Notes: generated by a model not told the origin, from the sequence alone. Numbered from the stretch's first letter, positions 34,897-47,244 are shown. The stretch: 64,000 bases of DNA from Geotrypetes seraphini (GCF_902459505.1 NC_047086.1:235734231-235798230), one strand, 5' to 3'. A program made the numbers and translations.

Positions 34897-35436
34897 TCAG
34901 CCACACAATCCTCCCCCTCCCCCTGATTGGCCCAGGCACCTAAGGCCCCACCATAGGACCCCCTGTCTCAGCAGCTGGAGCTTCTGCTGGCAATAATTGT
35001 GCCAGCTGATATTGTGGCCCGGTAGCTTCTGGGCCAGCTTAATTAGGTGGCGACACTGGTGACAGGATGCCCTCCAGCGGGCAGGCTTTTCTCCTTCACT
35101 GGCCTCCTCAGTATCCCCAGCCACATCGACAAAGTGCTCAGATGGTGGGAGAAGGAGTTGGTCCTCATCCCCATTGCCAGGATCCTGTGGTTGCATGTCT
35201 TGGGACTCCTGAGGCTCCTGCTGGCTGTGTGGTGCAGCTGCGACCATACCTGCCTCCTCCTGCTGTTCCTGCACTGCTGGGACCACCACACCACTACATC
35301 CTGCATAATTCTCATCGGAGTTGACATCTGCATAGGGGAAAAGCACATATGTTAGCCACAGCATACCACTGTTTGTCCTAACCCCTCCAGGTACTCTTCC
35401 CATGTCTAGGTGAGATGAGTTGTCAGTATCATGCAT
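34897..35436 (-). other. unrecognised 179-codon open frame, likely repeat-derived
   Basis: The frame is Gln/Glu-rich in the middle (VQEQQEEAGMVAAAPHSQQE), with an acidic stretch and then a Cys/His/basic part (RASCHQCRHLIKLAQKLPGH). A splice-acceptor-like ctatgcag precedes MSTPMR/DVNSDEN. Base composition is more gene-like than in the neighbours. It could be an exon of a transposon-derived DNA-binding protein, or chance. I do not recognise the family. Confidence 0.3.
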
Positions 35437-35894
35437 CCAGAGCCAAATGTGCAGGGGATGTTCATGGGGATGGAGTATATATCCAGAAACCTGGGCTGAG
35501 GACCATGTATAATATGAACGTCTAATTTAGATAGTGCAGGCACTGCCTCTGAATATACAGTACAGGTGTAAGTTGTAACATCCAATGAAGACATTCTACT
35601 GGTGGCCCAGCTAGGTATATAATTTATTTGTTTTGTGGCTGAAGATGGCTGCTTAGATGCATAAATCATACATGGTGCAACACCTGAAATATTCCAAACC
35701 TGACCTGCTTTTTGGCTATGTAATTCTGGATGTATAATGATGTGATATGTCCAGAATTATACATTCAAAATGAACCACAGAAGTTCTTTCAGTACTGCAC
35801 TGAATATTTTTTGCTATATGGGTCCATCCATGTGGAAAATCTTACTCTAGAGAATTAAGAGAAATTAGCAACTATTTTCCTTTCAGAAAATGTT

Positions 35895-36130
35895 TCAAAC
35901 ACGGTCGTCTGTATGAATTATGAAATAACTGTGCTTAATTAGCTTATCTGTAGCAAGCTGGAATTGGGATGTGATCGTTGACTCCACAGAAAAATTAGTG
36001 ATTTTACTAAATGAGTAACTGTTTTCGTTTATTGCTTTTAGAATATGTATGGATTGTATTTTGAATGTTTTGATTGTAAACCACTTTATTGCCTTCTTGT
36101 GCAAGGCAATGCAATACATGAATAAAACAA
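35895..36130 (+). repeat. SINE/LINE tail
   Basis: tgtaaaccactttattgcc and aatacatgaataaaac fit the shared 3' tail of L2-type LINEs and their SINEs. Confidence 0.45.
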
Positions 36131-36139
36131 ATCCTCATC

Positions 36140-36420
36140 TCCCCTACAAATTTATCTTTACTTCCCCCTCTCATTTTTCTCTCCTCCATTCCCTCAGGTG
36201 CCTCTCTATAACCCTCTCCCCCTTTCAGAAACATTTCTGATTCCTATCCTTAGAATCCTCTCTCTCTCACCACTAACTCACCTTTTTCTTAGGTTCTCAA
36301 TCCCTCCTCCAACTCTTCATGTTCCTAGCCATCCCTCTTTCCTCCTCAATTTCATATCATTCCCCTCCCATGTTCTCTCTCTTCCTCCCCCCTCCTCTCC
36401 TTGAGCTTCCCCTCAGCTTT
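36140..36420. repeat. pyrimidine-rich tract
   Basis: A C/T-rich low-complexity region giving proline/serine-rich frames; no gene. Confidence 0.6.
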
Positions 36421-36548
36421 GTGAGTCACTATGCTGTAGAGAAGATATTTTCAAACTAGAAGTGTGGAGATGCAGTGAGTGTGTGCTCCTAGTCACTGAA
36501 GCTGCTTTTTCCTTGTGATAAGCACATCTTTCATAATTATGATGCATA

Positions 36549-37085
36549 CTAGTGTTTAAGCCCGTTACATTAACGGGTGCTAGAATATATGCCTGTCTGT
36601 CTTTCTTTCTTTATTTATGTCTCTCTCCCTGCTCCTGTCTCTTTCTTCCTTTCTTTCTGTCTCTCTCCCTCCTGCTATTTTCTCTCTCTATCCCTGGCAC
36701 TCTTTGACTGTCTGTCTTTCTTTCTGTCTGTCTCTCTCCCTGGCCTCCTTTGTCTGTCTGTCTGTATTTCTTTCTGTCTCTCTCTCCCCCCCTCCCCCCA
36801 CTTTCCTTTGCAGAAGCAGCAGCGGTATTTCCCTTCCCTTCCAGGTCCCTGTGAAGTAGTAGCAGCATTTCCCCCACCCCCATTCCCTTCTCTCCCCCCC
36901 CCACTTTCCTTTGCAGAAGTAGCAGCGGTATTTCCCTTCCCCTCCAGGTCCCTGCTGAAGCAGTAGCAGCAATTTCCCCCACCCCCCATTCCCTTCTCTT
37001 ACCGTGAGCTGTCCTGCTCCGTTTGACCCCTCCCTTCTCTTAACGTGATCTGGCCTGCTCCGTTCGGCCCCTCCCCCTTCCCTTC
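36549..37085 (-). mobile_element. Helitron 3' fragment
   Basis: On the - strand it ends with the hairpin CCCGTTA-ATG-TAACGGG then cttaaacaCTAG, followed by T, as in the copies at 4701-5821 and 37802-38863. The 5' end is missing. The interior has GACA-rich and gcagaagcagcag repeats. Confidence 0.75.
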
Positions 37086-37087
37086 CC

Positions 37088-37215
37088 GCTAGTGTTTTTA
37101 GCGCATGCTGCTGCGGTAAGAACTCTGACACTTGGAGAATTCCTATGAGTTTTTGAGTTCTTACCGCCATGGCTGGTGCTAAAAACACTAGCACGGCTTT
37201 ATAAAAGAGGGGGCT
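37088..37215. repeat. MITE remnant with inverted repeat
   Basis: ctagtgtttttagcgcatg pairs with the reverse of catggctggtgctaaaaacactag, and gcggtaagaactc with gagttcttaccgc. It resembles the Harbinger-type family at 30234. Confidence 0.55.
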
Positions 37216-37801
37216 AACGCTACATTGCTCCAGATACGTCAAAAATAAAATTGAAAAAAACAAATGATTGTGAGCCCAGCAGGGACAGAGAAGTTCTTGA
37301 ATATAATATGTAAACCACTGTGGTTGTACCACAGAAAGATGGTACTGTATACCAAATCCCAGGGTCACAAGGAGCTGCAGCGGAAATTGAATCTAGTTCC
37401 CCTGGTTTTCAACCCGCTGCACTAAAGTAAAGCTAGACATTTTACCAAAGGGATGTCTTGTATTCTCACATTTATCAGTGGTCCACTAAGTCTAGAAAGG
37501 CTACCATATAGGTTTTGAAAAATGAAATAAATGTGTGGGGGGGGGGGTGTCAGCTTTAATCCTGGGCTTGTGATGCTCTCAGTTTATAATTATTAACCAG
37601 CTGCTATCATGCTGTCCCCTTTACTGATTTCCTTCATAAGCAAACATGATAGGATTCTATTCCATGATCTCTCTGGACTTGTTAGAGTGTGCATGGTCTG
37701 ATTTAAAGACTTTGAAGAGAGAGAGGTTTTCTGTTCATATCCCATGACAGAAGTTTCAAGGCCAAAATTAGAGATGGTGTACCACCCCTCAACTTATACT
37801 A

Positions 37802-38863
37802 TCCTATATAATAAAACCCTAAGCGCGCATGCGCACTTAGGGTTTCGTGATCCCTGCGGTCGTGTTTTATGATCCGTGGCCACATTCTATTTTAGAACCC
37901 GGCTGCAGGGAACACTCTGGCCAATCCCCTCCTCCCGCCCTCACTCACCAACCGCTGCTGCTGGAGGAAGCACAGGCAAGCTCTCTCCCAGTGGCACCAG
38001 AGCCGCATCTTCGCTGCCCGCTTGCCGGCTGTGGTGGCCGCCGCTGCTGTGAAACTGCCCAGTACCGCTGCCGACGCTGCTCTTCAAAGGAGCCTGGTGA
38101 GGATAGCGTCCGGCTGTAGCAAACTTCTCAGGATGCTCAGCACCTCAGTAGCACGTTTCCTCTGACGTACGCGATCGTGTCAGAGGGAACTTGCTACTGA
38201 GGTGCATAGCGGCTTGCGAGGTTTGCTACAGACAGCCGCTATCCTCACCAGGCTGCAAACGAACATGCTGGACAGGGGGAGCAGGTAAGGGGTGCTGTTG
38301 GGCCGGGGAGCAGGGAAGATGGACAGGGGGAGCATGGAAGAGGTGCTGATGGATGGGGGAACAGGAAAGAGGGACAGGGGGAGCACGGAAGAGGTGCTGA
38401 TGGACGGGGGAGCAGGGAAGAGGGACAGGGGGAGCAGAGAAGAGGTGCTGATGGATGGGGGAGCAGGGAAGAGGGACAGGAGAACACAAAAGAGGTGCTG
38501 ATGGACCGGGGAGCAGGGAAGAGGGACAGGGGGAGCACAGAAGAGGTGCTGATGGACCGGGGGAGCAGGGAAGAGGGACAGGAGGAGCACGGAAGAGGTG
38601 CTGATGGACAGGGGAGCAGGGAAGAGGGACAGGGGGGAGCAGGGAAGGGGTGCTGCTGGACACGGGGGACATAAAAGGAAGGGAGAAGGGCTACTGCTGG
38701 ACAGGGGGAGCTGGCAAGGGGTGGTGGTGGACAGCAGAGGAAAAAGAGACAAACAGAAAGAAAGACAGAGAAAAAGCAGCCAAGGAGAGAGAGAGAGAGA
38801 GAAAGAAAGACAGACAGACACATCTATTCTAGTACCCGTTAATGTAACGGGCTTAAAGATTAG
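37802..38863 (+). mobile_element. non-autonomous Helitron
   Basis: The 5' end TCCTATATAATAAAACCC follows an A. The 3' end has the CCCGTTA hairpin and ends ..gattag before T, a slight variant of CTAG. The interior includes a 150-bp hairpin (about 38100-38260, axis near 38175) and a minisatellite (38292-38640) of roughly 50-bp units with gagcagggaagagggacagg. No Rep/helicase. Confidence 0.75.
38292..38640. repeat. minisatellite within the Helitron
   Basis: Seven or so units of about 50 bp (gaagaggtgctgatgga...). It is the source of long Pro/Ser frames on the - strand. Confidence 0.85.
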
Positions 38864-38894
38864 TGTATGTATTTTTGCGCTGTGCTCACTCTAA

Positions 38895-38985
38895 ACTGTA
38901 CTATGTATGTAAATGTGTAACCCGTTCTGGGCTTTTCTGGGAGGACGGTATTTAAAAATTGATTAAATAAAATTCCAGCTAGCTG
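38895..38985 (+). repeat. SINE tail
   Basis: tgtaacccgttctgggctt, gggaggacggtat, and attaaataaaa. Confidence 0.5.
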
Positions 38986-39369
38986 TTTCCCACACATTCT
39001 TCCGAGGTTTCATAAATAATTTATACTTTAGCAGAATGTTTGGACATTTTAGACAGGGGCCAACAAAAAGTTTATCTTTTGAGCAATCTAAACAGATCTG
39101 TGGCTTTTGCAAAATTCATCCAGAGCTTATGTACAGATGCACTTATGTTAGTATGCTTAATAAAAATTGGAGCGGAAGCTGAACTGGCTCAGAACTGCTG
39201 TGTGGTAATAGTTGAAACTTTTCAGCATTTTTCTCAGGCATGATTTTAGACAGGCTCTGCAGGGCTACCTAAGCAATGGGCAGATCACATAGTAACCTCC
39301 CCTAAAGAATTCTACCAAAACTGCCTCCCCCTAACTTTTTTCTTCTCTCCCACCTCTTCCTCTATTAAC

Positions 39370-39515
39370 ACTGCTAATGCTTTATAATACTTTATTAAAA
39401 TGTGTACAGTTTTGCGAATTGTATGCAGTATGTATGTTCAACCTGTAACCCGTTCTGAGCTCTTTGGGGACAACGGAATAGAAGACGAATTACATAAATA
39501 AATAATACTCAACAG
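39370..39515 (+). repeat. SINE tail
   Basis: aacctgtaacccgttctgagc followed by a run ending ataaataaata; no head with A and B boxes. Confidence 0.5.
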
Positions 39516-39544
39516 ATGTGTAGAAGAGATAATCTGTGCTCTGT

Positions 39545-40075
39545 GGCGCTTATAAGCTAGTCAAGACAGAGTGGAGCCAAAGACTTTGCAAGTTAATGGA
39601 TGGCAGATGCCTGGATTGCACTCCTGCAGAGGGTTGTGACGACAATGGTGATGAAATTTAAGAATGTGTGGGATAAACACAGAGGATGGAATCCAATTCA
39701 AGCAAAACTTAAATGACCTTATAACTAGAATGAGCTTTGATGGCTGCATCAGAGGTTGGAAAGTAGAACCAGTGCTAGGCAAACTTCTGCAGTCTGGGTC
39801 CAGTAAATTGCAAAATGCAGATGAGAACTGAGGCTGCAATGGCTTCAGTGGCAACTCCAGCATTGGGACATAGGAACGGTGCTGGACGGACTTCTGCAGT
39901 CTGTGCTGGGAGAGACGGAGATTGAGTATACCAGCGTATAATTATGAAGAAGTGGAATATGTGCAAAGTGCCAGATTCAACTCTGACCGCCTTGCTGGGC
40001 AGACCGGATGGGCCAGCAGATCTTTTTACCTGCTGCCATTTACTAATTGAGAACCTGGTCAATAGTGATGGATAT
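39545..40075 (+). repeat. interspersed repeat, interrupted by a solo LTR
   Basis: It ends gggcagaccggatgggcc ... ctgctgccatttacta, a widespread tetrapod repeat signature, probably a LINE 3' part or SINE. Internal sequence shows imperfect direct repeats. Confidence 0.45.
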
Positions 40076-41339
40076 TGTGGTAGTCAGCCTATGCCTGCTA
40101 GGTCTGTCCCCAGAGCAGTGCACAGTTCAAGAGCAGATACTACACAAACAGCCCCATTTAAACCTCAAACTGACAGGTTTGATGACTTTCCTTCTTTGAC
40201 CTATAGAGGGAGTGGAGGAGCAGAGTTGCAGATTTCCCATCCCCCACACAGCTCTAGGTTAGTTCCTAGGAAACCTTTTCCACCTGAGGGTTTGGGGCGT
40301 GGCTGCAGACTTAACCCAGAGAGCTGAGCTGTTAGAGAGGCAGAAGCAGAGACAGAAACAGAAGGAGAAGGAGTAGCTAGAGGACGGGCAGCAGTGCTCA
40401 GGGTTGAGAACTCTGAATGGCAGGGAGCATATGGAAAGCATGGACCTGACTGAGACTGGAGTGGAACTGTCTCTCTGCATGCCTGAAGATCCTCAGGACA
40501 TGGAGCTGGAGCCAGAGCCATATGCTAAGCTACAGAATGGAGCCCTGCCCATGGAGGTTTGCTGTTTCAGAGGCAAGAAGTTGAAGCTGCCTAAGTGAGT
40601 AACTGAAACCTTGCTTATCTAAGCTACTTCATAGTTTTCTTTTTGGTAACCCTGAAGGAGGTGGGGTGCTTGGAGGCACCGGTGAGAACTGTGAAAGACT
40701 TATTTTGACTTTTGAGTTTTTCTGTTTCCCCTGGGTGGGGGAAGGACTGTTCCAGTCCCAGGCAGTGGGGTTTGCTCCGCGTTTTCTGTGGTGGGATTGA
40801 GGGCCTTTGGCAAAGTTATAACCATGCAGAGCACACTGCCTGGCCAGCACATCAGCTGCTGGGAGGGCCAGTGCCATAGCACTGGCGCAGGCTGAAGATA
40901 TCAGCACAAGAGACTGTTTTGTTTTTCCTTTGAAATTTTCTAAGTGTTGAACTATTAATTGGCTGAGGAACCAGCAACAGCTTTGAGGAATTTTGCATTG
41001 TGTGTTTGGGACTGTATCTAACCAACATTTACTCAGTGACTGTTTAACTGTATATTTTGATTGTTTTTGGAACTATTCTTGATAACTGAACATCCTGACA
41101 AGTTTGTGTGTTTTTTTAAAATGAAACTGATGAAAGTGGAAACAAGCAAGCTGGCTTGAGTATTTTTAATTTGAAGAATAAACCCAGTTATTTCCTGAAG
41201 ATTACTTACCCGGTGTGGTGGTGTTCCCTTCTGTTAACATTTCTTTTTTTTTCTTCCTTGTGCTGCCTGCAACGGCTCACAAGAGTTTTCCCTTGCCACC
41301 GGTGTCCTAGAACCTATTGCCCTAAGGCTGCCGGTGACA
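40076..41339 (+). mobile_element. solo LTR fossil (family not determined)
   Basis: 1264 bp starting TGTGGTAGTCAGCC and ending GCTGCCGGTGACA, flanked by a 4-bp duplication atat. A gaataaa signal near 41176 lies toward the right end, fitting the + orientation. No internal genes and no second LTR in the window. Confidence 0.55.
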
Positions 41340-41744
41340 ATATGTGTCAGGGTGGGAATAAAGGCAGAACTATTTCGTTTAAAGACAGTTTCACTGGCCT
41401 GCTACCTGAACTGAGCTCAAGCAGATCTAGTCCATATTCTTCAGAGAGCTTGGAGGGTTATTAAGCAATCCAGGCTCACAATTGCTCACAGCCTACAAAT
41501 ATTTAATAATCCAAACTGGAACTGAATCAAAAGTCTAGGTGTGGGTCATCAGACTTTGGCTCACACCATAGCACTTTTCATCCAGGAACAACATCGAGTT
41601 CTCTTTGAACTCATCAAGATGGATAATGAATAGAGGACTCTTTGGAATACATCTGCATTCCAGTCACCATCCATCACGGCATCTGTACACTTCCAGCTCC
41701 TGCAAGAAATGATACCATAAATGAACAGCACAAATAGGACAACG

Positions 41745-41865
41745 AACATAAGAATTGCCATACTGGAACAGACCGAAGGTCCATCAAGCCCAGTATCCTG
41801 TTTCCAACAGTGGCCAAGTACCTAGCTAGATCCCAAGTAGCAAAACAGATTCTATGTAGGAATAA
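41745..41865 (+). repeat. 'ccagtatcctgt' family repeat fragment
   Basis: acataagaattgccatactg, then ccatcaagcccagtatcctg and caacagtggcc. Confidence 0.75.
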
Positions 41866-42400
41866 CTCTCTCCTTCCCTCCCCCCAGTGTAACATTTCTC
41901 TCTCCCTTCCTCCTTTCTGCCCCCTGCAGTTCATCTCCCTTCCCTTCCTCCTTTCTGGCCCCTTCCCAGTCCAACATTTCTCCCTCCCTCCAGTCCATTT
42001 CTTTCTCTCTTCCTCCCACATGCTTCTCCTCTGGTCTTCCTTCCCTAACCAACATATCTCTCTCTCCCCCTCCATGAGTCCATTTCACTCTCTGCCCTCT
42101 CCCCCTTCCTCCGAGTGTGACTTGTCTTCTTCCCTCCTTCTCTGTCCTCCCCATCCATCTCACCCTCTCCAAGAGTCCAACACTTTCTGCCTCCTGCACG
42201 CTTTCTCTGTCCTTGCTTCTTCCCTTGAGTGACATCTTCTCCTTCCCACCCACCCCCAAACCAGCATGCTCTTTCCCCATGCACCATCTCACCCTCCCTT
42301 CCAGTGTGTAGCACCTTTCCGTTTCCTCCCATTTTGCCAGGCCAGCAGCACCTCTTCTCTCTTCCCTTCTCCCCTGTCCAGCAATACTTCTCCTCTCTCT
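41866..42400. repeat. pyrimidine-rich low-complexity tract
   Basis: A C/T-rich sequence with many tccctcc and tctctct motifs; frames on both strands are compositional artefacts. Confidence 0.7.
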
Positions 42401-42404
42401 AGCC

Positions 42405-42620
42405 TAGCGGCAGCTCACTGTGCTTTTAACTTCGCCACACAGCTGCCACTAGCATTTGTTTAGATATGGTTTCATCAGGCAGCCTTTGCTAGGCCGGCTC
42501 ACCTCACATCATCGAAGCGGGCAGGCATAACAAAGGCCCCAAGGCTGCCTGATGGAACTGCGTCTAAATTAATGCTAGCGACAGCTGTGTGGTGAAGTTA
42601 AAAGCACACTGAGCTGCTGC
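42405..42620. repeat. large hairpin
   Basis: tgcttttaacttcgccacac pairs with the reverse of gtgtggtgaagttaaaagca, and tcaggcagcctt with aaggctgcctga; the axis is near 42510. Probably the core of a MITE. Confidence 0.7.
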
Positions 42621-42974
42621 TTCAGGGGTGGGTAGAGAAGAGGAGGAAGGCAGGAGTCCCGGCATATGCAAAGGTAACAGGAGTCTTCAGGCAGCCACTG
42701 CGCAGCGCAGGCCTGCCCCAGAAGTAGAATGAAGTGCTCTGAGGCAGGTTTACTCATTGACGTGGCAGCTGCTTGAAGATTTAAAATTTAAAAAATTAAA
42801 ACACCAGGGCGGGTGGGCAGGCAGTACAAGTGCACACTGGTGTGGGCTGCAGTGAGAGCCACATCAGGCCACATGTGGCCCATGGGCCGTATGTTGTGCA
42901 GGGATGAAATGCAGTCTGTAAATTACCTCAGTCTTAAAACAGTCATGTCCATGGGTTTCACTGTAGTATGGTTC

Positions 42975-43165
42975 CATCAGAGCAGAAGTGTGGCCTAGTG
43001 GTTAGAGCAGCTACCTCAGCACCCTGAAGTTGTGAATTTGATTCCAATTGCAGCTCCTTGTGACTCTGGTTACAGAATGAGTACCTGTCTAAAATATGTA
43101 AACTGCTCTGATCGTAACTACACAGAAAAAGCAGTATATCAAGTCATATCCCTTTACCTCCTGAG
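42975..43165 (+). repeat. tRNA-derived SINE
   Basis: gtggcctagtggttagagc (A box) and gaatttgattcc (degenerate B box), then the tail tgtaaactgctctgatcg and gcagtatatcaag. Confidence 0.7.
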
Positions 43166-43169
43166 CAAA

Positions 43170-43433
43170 ACATTTATTCATTCAATTTTCTATACTGTTC
43201 TCCCAGGGGAGCTCAGAATGGTTTACATTAATTTATTCAGGTACTTAAGCATTTTTCCCTGTCTGTCCTGGTGGGCTCACAATCTATCTAATGTACCTGG
43301 GGCATTGGGGGGGGGGGGGGGGGAGGGGGAGGATTAAGTGACTTGCCCAGGGTCACAAGGAACAGTGTGGGATTTGAACCCACAACCTCAGGGTGCTGAG
43401 GCTGTAGCTTTAACCACTGTGCCACACTCTCCC
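43170..43433 (-). repeat. tRNA-derived SINE, near full length
   Basis: On the - strand: GTGTGGCACAGTGGTTAAAG (A box), a ggttcaaatccc-type B box, cttgtgaccctgggcaag, gattgtgagcccaccagg, and the tail gaatgaataaatg. A G run of about 20 bases expands the middle. Confidence 0.8.
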
Positions 43434-43650
43434 CCTAACGTGAATGGGTAGAAAAAGTTACACATTAGTTATAAGTGATACTTTTCCCGTGGACTAATTG
43501 AATACGTCTGTAACTAACAAAGACAATATAACTTTCCAAAGCATGTCATAGATGAATTTAGTCTAACTTTTTTGTTGACCTTTATTCTACAATGTGATCA
43601 TGTAAGAACCACCCAACATCTACTTCAACAATTTCTTCCCCTAATTCAGC

Positions 43651-43870
43651 CCAGTGTCGTAGTGAGGGTGAGAGGCGCCCAGGTTGGTGGCATCCCTTCC
43701 CTTCCCTTTTCCCTCCTCCCCCCATCTGCTCCTTTCCTGCCCCCTCCTGCCATGCACCCCTTCCCTTCCACCATACATCTTTAATGTTCCGGGAACGAGC
43801 AGCAACCCCATCCTTCTGCTCGCACCAGTGTCCAGGAAGTGACATTAGAGGAAATGCCAACACAGGCACG
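43651..43870. mobile_element. hAT-like MITE fragment
   Basis: The left end cagtgtcgtagtgaggg resembles hAT ends in the window; no right end or duplication found. Confidence 0.4.
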
Positions 43871-43879
43871 AGCAGCTCT

Positions 43880-45065
43880 CTTATTCTCTATACATTTCTG
43901 TTCTTCCTTTTACTTACTGCTGATGATATCAATCCCAATCCTGGCTGCCCTATTCAAGTTTCACACTTGTCATGCACATCACAACGCAACATGTCCAATC
44001 TTATTTCTATTCCCCTCCACTCCCCTTCTTCTCTTCCTTTCTCATGTGCCCTATGGAATGCCTGTTCTATTTCCAACAAGCTCACTTACATCCACGATCT
44101 ATTTATCTCTCATTATTTCCACCTGCTGGCACTAACTGCCTTGAAGACTCTATTTCGGTCGCTGCCCTATGTTATGGAGGTTACTACTTCTTTCATTAAC
44201 CTCACCTAGTTGGCCATTGAGGAGGGTTTGGGCTATTGCTCTCACCCTCCTGTAGTTTTCAACCTCTTCCTCTACCTCAGTCTCACTGCTTCTTCTCCTT
44301 CGAAGTCCACTCCATTCGTCTATTTGCTCCCTTCCTCTCTGAAAAGCAATACCTTCCTTTCTCCTTGCTCTCCTTTCCTCATCCTTGGTGATTTCAACAT
44401 TCATGTTAAGGACACCTCTAACCTCAAAGTTTCTTGCCCTAATATCCTCTCTCAATCTTCAGCTATGCACTCAAACAGCAACTGCCCTGATCTTGTCCTC
44501 TTCTCCAACTGTTTGATTGCCATTTCTCCACCTCAACTCTTCCCCTCTCTGACCATCATCTGATAATCTTCATGACTCATCACCCTCCCCGCCCCCCCTC
44601 CCAATTCTCACCAATACTTTCAGGAATGTTCATGCTATTGATCCATGCACTCTCTCTGCCACTGTCTCCCCCCTCCTCTCAAGCACTACACTATGTAAAT
44701 CTGTAAACGAAGCAGTCTCTTCCTATAATACTGATACCCTTCCTATAATACTGATACTCTTCCTCTGCTCCTGATACCCTTACTTGTCCCATTTCATGCT
44801 CTATAAGGGCACCAAACACCATCTGTTACTTATATTCCTGTGCCTGATATGTGGAATGCCACTGACTGAAATCTTGCACTTGTGCTGACTTCATGCACTT
44901 CAAATTCATGCTAACCTCCTTCCAATCTGCCGTTTCGCTTGCTAAACAAGAGTACTACACCCACTTGACTGATTTTTTTGGATCCAACTCTCGCTGCCTC
45001 TTTGCCACACTCAACTCTCTACATAAGGTGCCCTCACCAGTGATCCTTCTTCACTTTCTCCCCAG
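43880..45065 (+). mobile_element. L2/CR1-type LINE, ORF2 endonuclease region, decayed
   Basis: Frames include DINPNPG, ALWNACSISNKLTYIHDLFI, LILGDFNIHV (endonuclease active site), and later FQSAVSLAKQEYY with LFATLNSLH just before the reverse transcriptase. Several frame changes and internal losses are present; the RT domain itself is absent. It is 3' truncated near the SINE head at 45075. Confidence 0.75.
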
Positions 45066-45074
45066 ACCATGGCT

Positions 45075-45122
45075 AAGAAGTGTGTGGTGTAGTGGTTAGA
45101 ACTACAGGTTGTGGGTTTACAC
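45075..45122 (+). repeat. SINE head, left half of a split SINE
   Basis: gtgtggtgtagtggttagaa (A box) runs to gttgtgggtttac, and then the hAT element at 45123 begins. The SINE resumes at 59301. Confidence 0.75.
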
Positions 45123-45399
45123 CAGTGTTTCTCAACACGTGGTACGCTTACCCTTGGGGGGTACACAGGCCGCATGCTGGGGGTATGTGGCCTGGCCACC
45201 GCCACCACTGGGGATCCCTCCTTGTCCACCTGCCCCCCTGCTGAAGCCGCTGCCAGAGATCCCTCCCTCCCTGTCTGTCTACCCACCCACTGCACCCCCC
45301 CACCTCCGAAGCTGACCCTGTTACTTCATTGGAGCCGGACTGGCTCCCTCCTCCCCCAGCAGCACTCCGTGCAGGGATGCAGGCAGCGACTCACATGCT

Positions 45400-45475
45400 G
45401 CATAGCTGACCCGGGACCTTCTCTCCAGCGTCAGAATTTGCATAGCTGACCTGGGACCTTCTCTCCAGCGTCAGA
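45400..45475. repeat. tandem duplication of about 41 bp
   Basis: gcatagctgacccgggacc... and gcatagctgacctgggacc... repeat once in direct orientation. Confidence 0.8.
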
Positions 45476-45568
45476 ATTGATGTCAGAGGGAAGGCTTGTG
45501 GGCCAGCCATATGCAGCATGTGAATCGCTGCACACACCGTCCCTGCACGGAGTTGCTGCTGGGGGAGG

Positions 45569-45765
45569 CAGTGGCGTACCTACGGTATGTGGCACCTGGG
45601 GCCCATCATTTTTCTGACATCCCCTCACCCCTCATGTAAAAAAATATTTTTTGTAATAACCATGAAACGGTCAGAATAGAAACAGGCAGTGAAAATTTTA
45701 TTTTATTGAACCTCATATATGTAACCATTATTACCAAACATAGCATAGCATGGCATGGCATGGCA
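45569..45765. mobile_element. right end of a reversed hAT element, cut by arm 2
   Basis: CAGTGGCGTACCTACGGTATG and following sequence match the reverse of 29565-29746. It breaks off at the pentamer tract 45743-45769 where arm 2 begins. Confidence 0.85.
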
Positions 45766-46139
45766 TGGCCTAGCTTTCCAGTCTCTCCAATCTGTTCTAT
45801 GTGGTTCTGTGTTTTGTACACTGCCAATGGTGTTTTAAGAGAGGTGCAGGGGACGTGGTCTTCCTATGGGTGTGGCAGCAACCCTCCTCCTCTCCGCCCC
45901 TGCCCACACGCTTGCTCCCCATGCGTGCCCCTTCCCTTCCCCTGTACCTTTTTGGCACTCTCTCTGATGTCACTTGTGGGACCCGCACCTAGGAAATGAC
46001 GTCAAAGGGGGTACAGGGAAAGGGAAGGAGGAGTGCGCAAGGCAGGGGAGGGGCATCCCTCACCCTTACTACGCCACTTTACACTGCCATAGGGACATAT
46101 ATACTTCAAGTATGGTGCCATATTTTAGGTAAGAATTGT

Positions 46140-46968
46140 AAGCCCCTTCTAGTCTACAATTTCATCAGAAAGTGACCCAGATGATCTCTTGCGTTCCTTC
46201 CGTCCAAATGAACCTTTTTGTATGCTACAGTTTTTTTTTCTCCACAACTTCTATGGAGAGACCATTCCACACACCTATTACCTTTTCTATAGCAATAAAT
46301 ATTTTAATACATTCCTTAGTCATTATCCACATTGATTATTGTAATTCTTTTTACCAGGGCATTCAAGTAAAAGATCTCTTATGTTTATAGCTGATTCAGA
46401 GTACCATTAAATTAATCACTGGAAAGAAAATATTCAGCCACATAATTCCCTTATTAAAATCAGTACACTGGCTCTCCGTCACCCTCAGAATAACATACAA
46501 TTTCATTTTCAAAACACGTCAATCAAACTCCCCTCCCTATTATGATCACCTCATAACTCCCTAACTGCTCTCTCAGATACTACACGTACTCCAGCAAAAC
46601 CATCATCCCAACCACTAGACAGATTACCTACGATTCTATTTGCAGCAGTATTTTTTTTTATAACAGGCCTCACCCTATGGAACGCCCTCCCCCCTGCAGC
46701 TCAGACTTGAATCCTCCCTTGATGAACATTCTTATTCAGAGACACATTTGACTAATTAATTTCTCCTGATTGGACTTAGGATGTCACCTGCATGAACATA
46801 CAGTTTATCACTATCTCTTCTCTTTCCTACCCTACTAATTATTGCAGTTTTGCTTTTCTTCAGCTATACTCCCTCCTATTTTATTTTCTCTCTCCATGAT
46901 TATTTTGGAATACTATGTAAACTGCATAGATATTTGATGATTTGTGGGATATCAAGAATAAACTAAAC
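46140..46968 (+). mobile_element. L2/CR1-type LINE ORF2 C-terminal fragment (arm 2)
   Basis: Reverse copy of 9945-10745; it reads HIDYCNSFYQGIQVKDLLCL and ends with the same tail. Confidence 0.7.
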
Positions 46969-47244
46969 TTGAGGGATACCAAAAACAAAGGGACACAAAC
47001 TGTGGAATACAATGTTCCATTTTTTGTTGGAAAGGTAAAACAAGGTAAGTGCATCCACTGCGAGGAGCAGTTGACTCAATCAATGGTAAATACAAACAAA
47101 AAAATCCAACACAACTGCAGTAATATGTCGAACAAGGACCAAAGGAAAAAAACTGCAGGAATGGTATACAAGACACCAAGTCTTTCATGAACAAACATTA
47201 AAATGAACATGAAACAATTTGTATCCAAAAAGGTTTAAGAACCT

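Noticed and set aside
38180-38823. Frame of 213 codons rich in Pro/Ser/Leu on the - strand
   Set aside because: It is a translation of the Helitron's 50-bp minisatellite.
41674-42332. Several overlapping frames over 42 kb
   Set aside because: Low-complexity purine/pyrimidine tract with frames in all phases.
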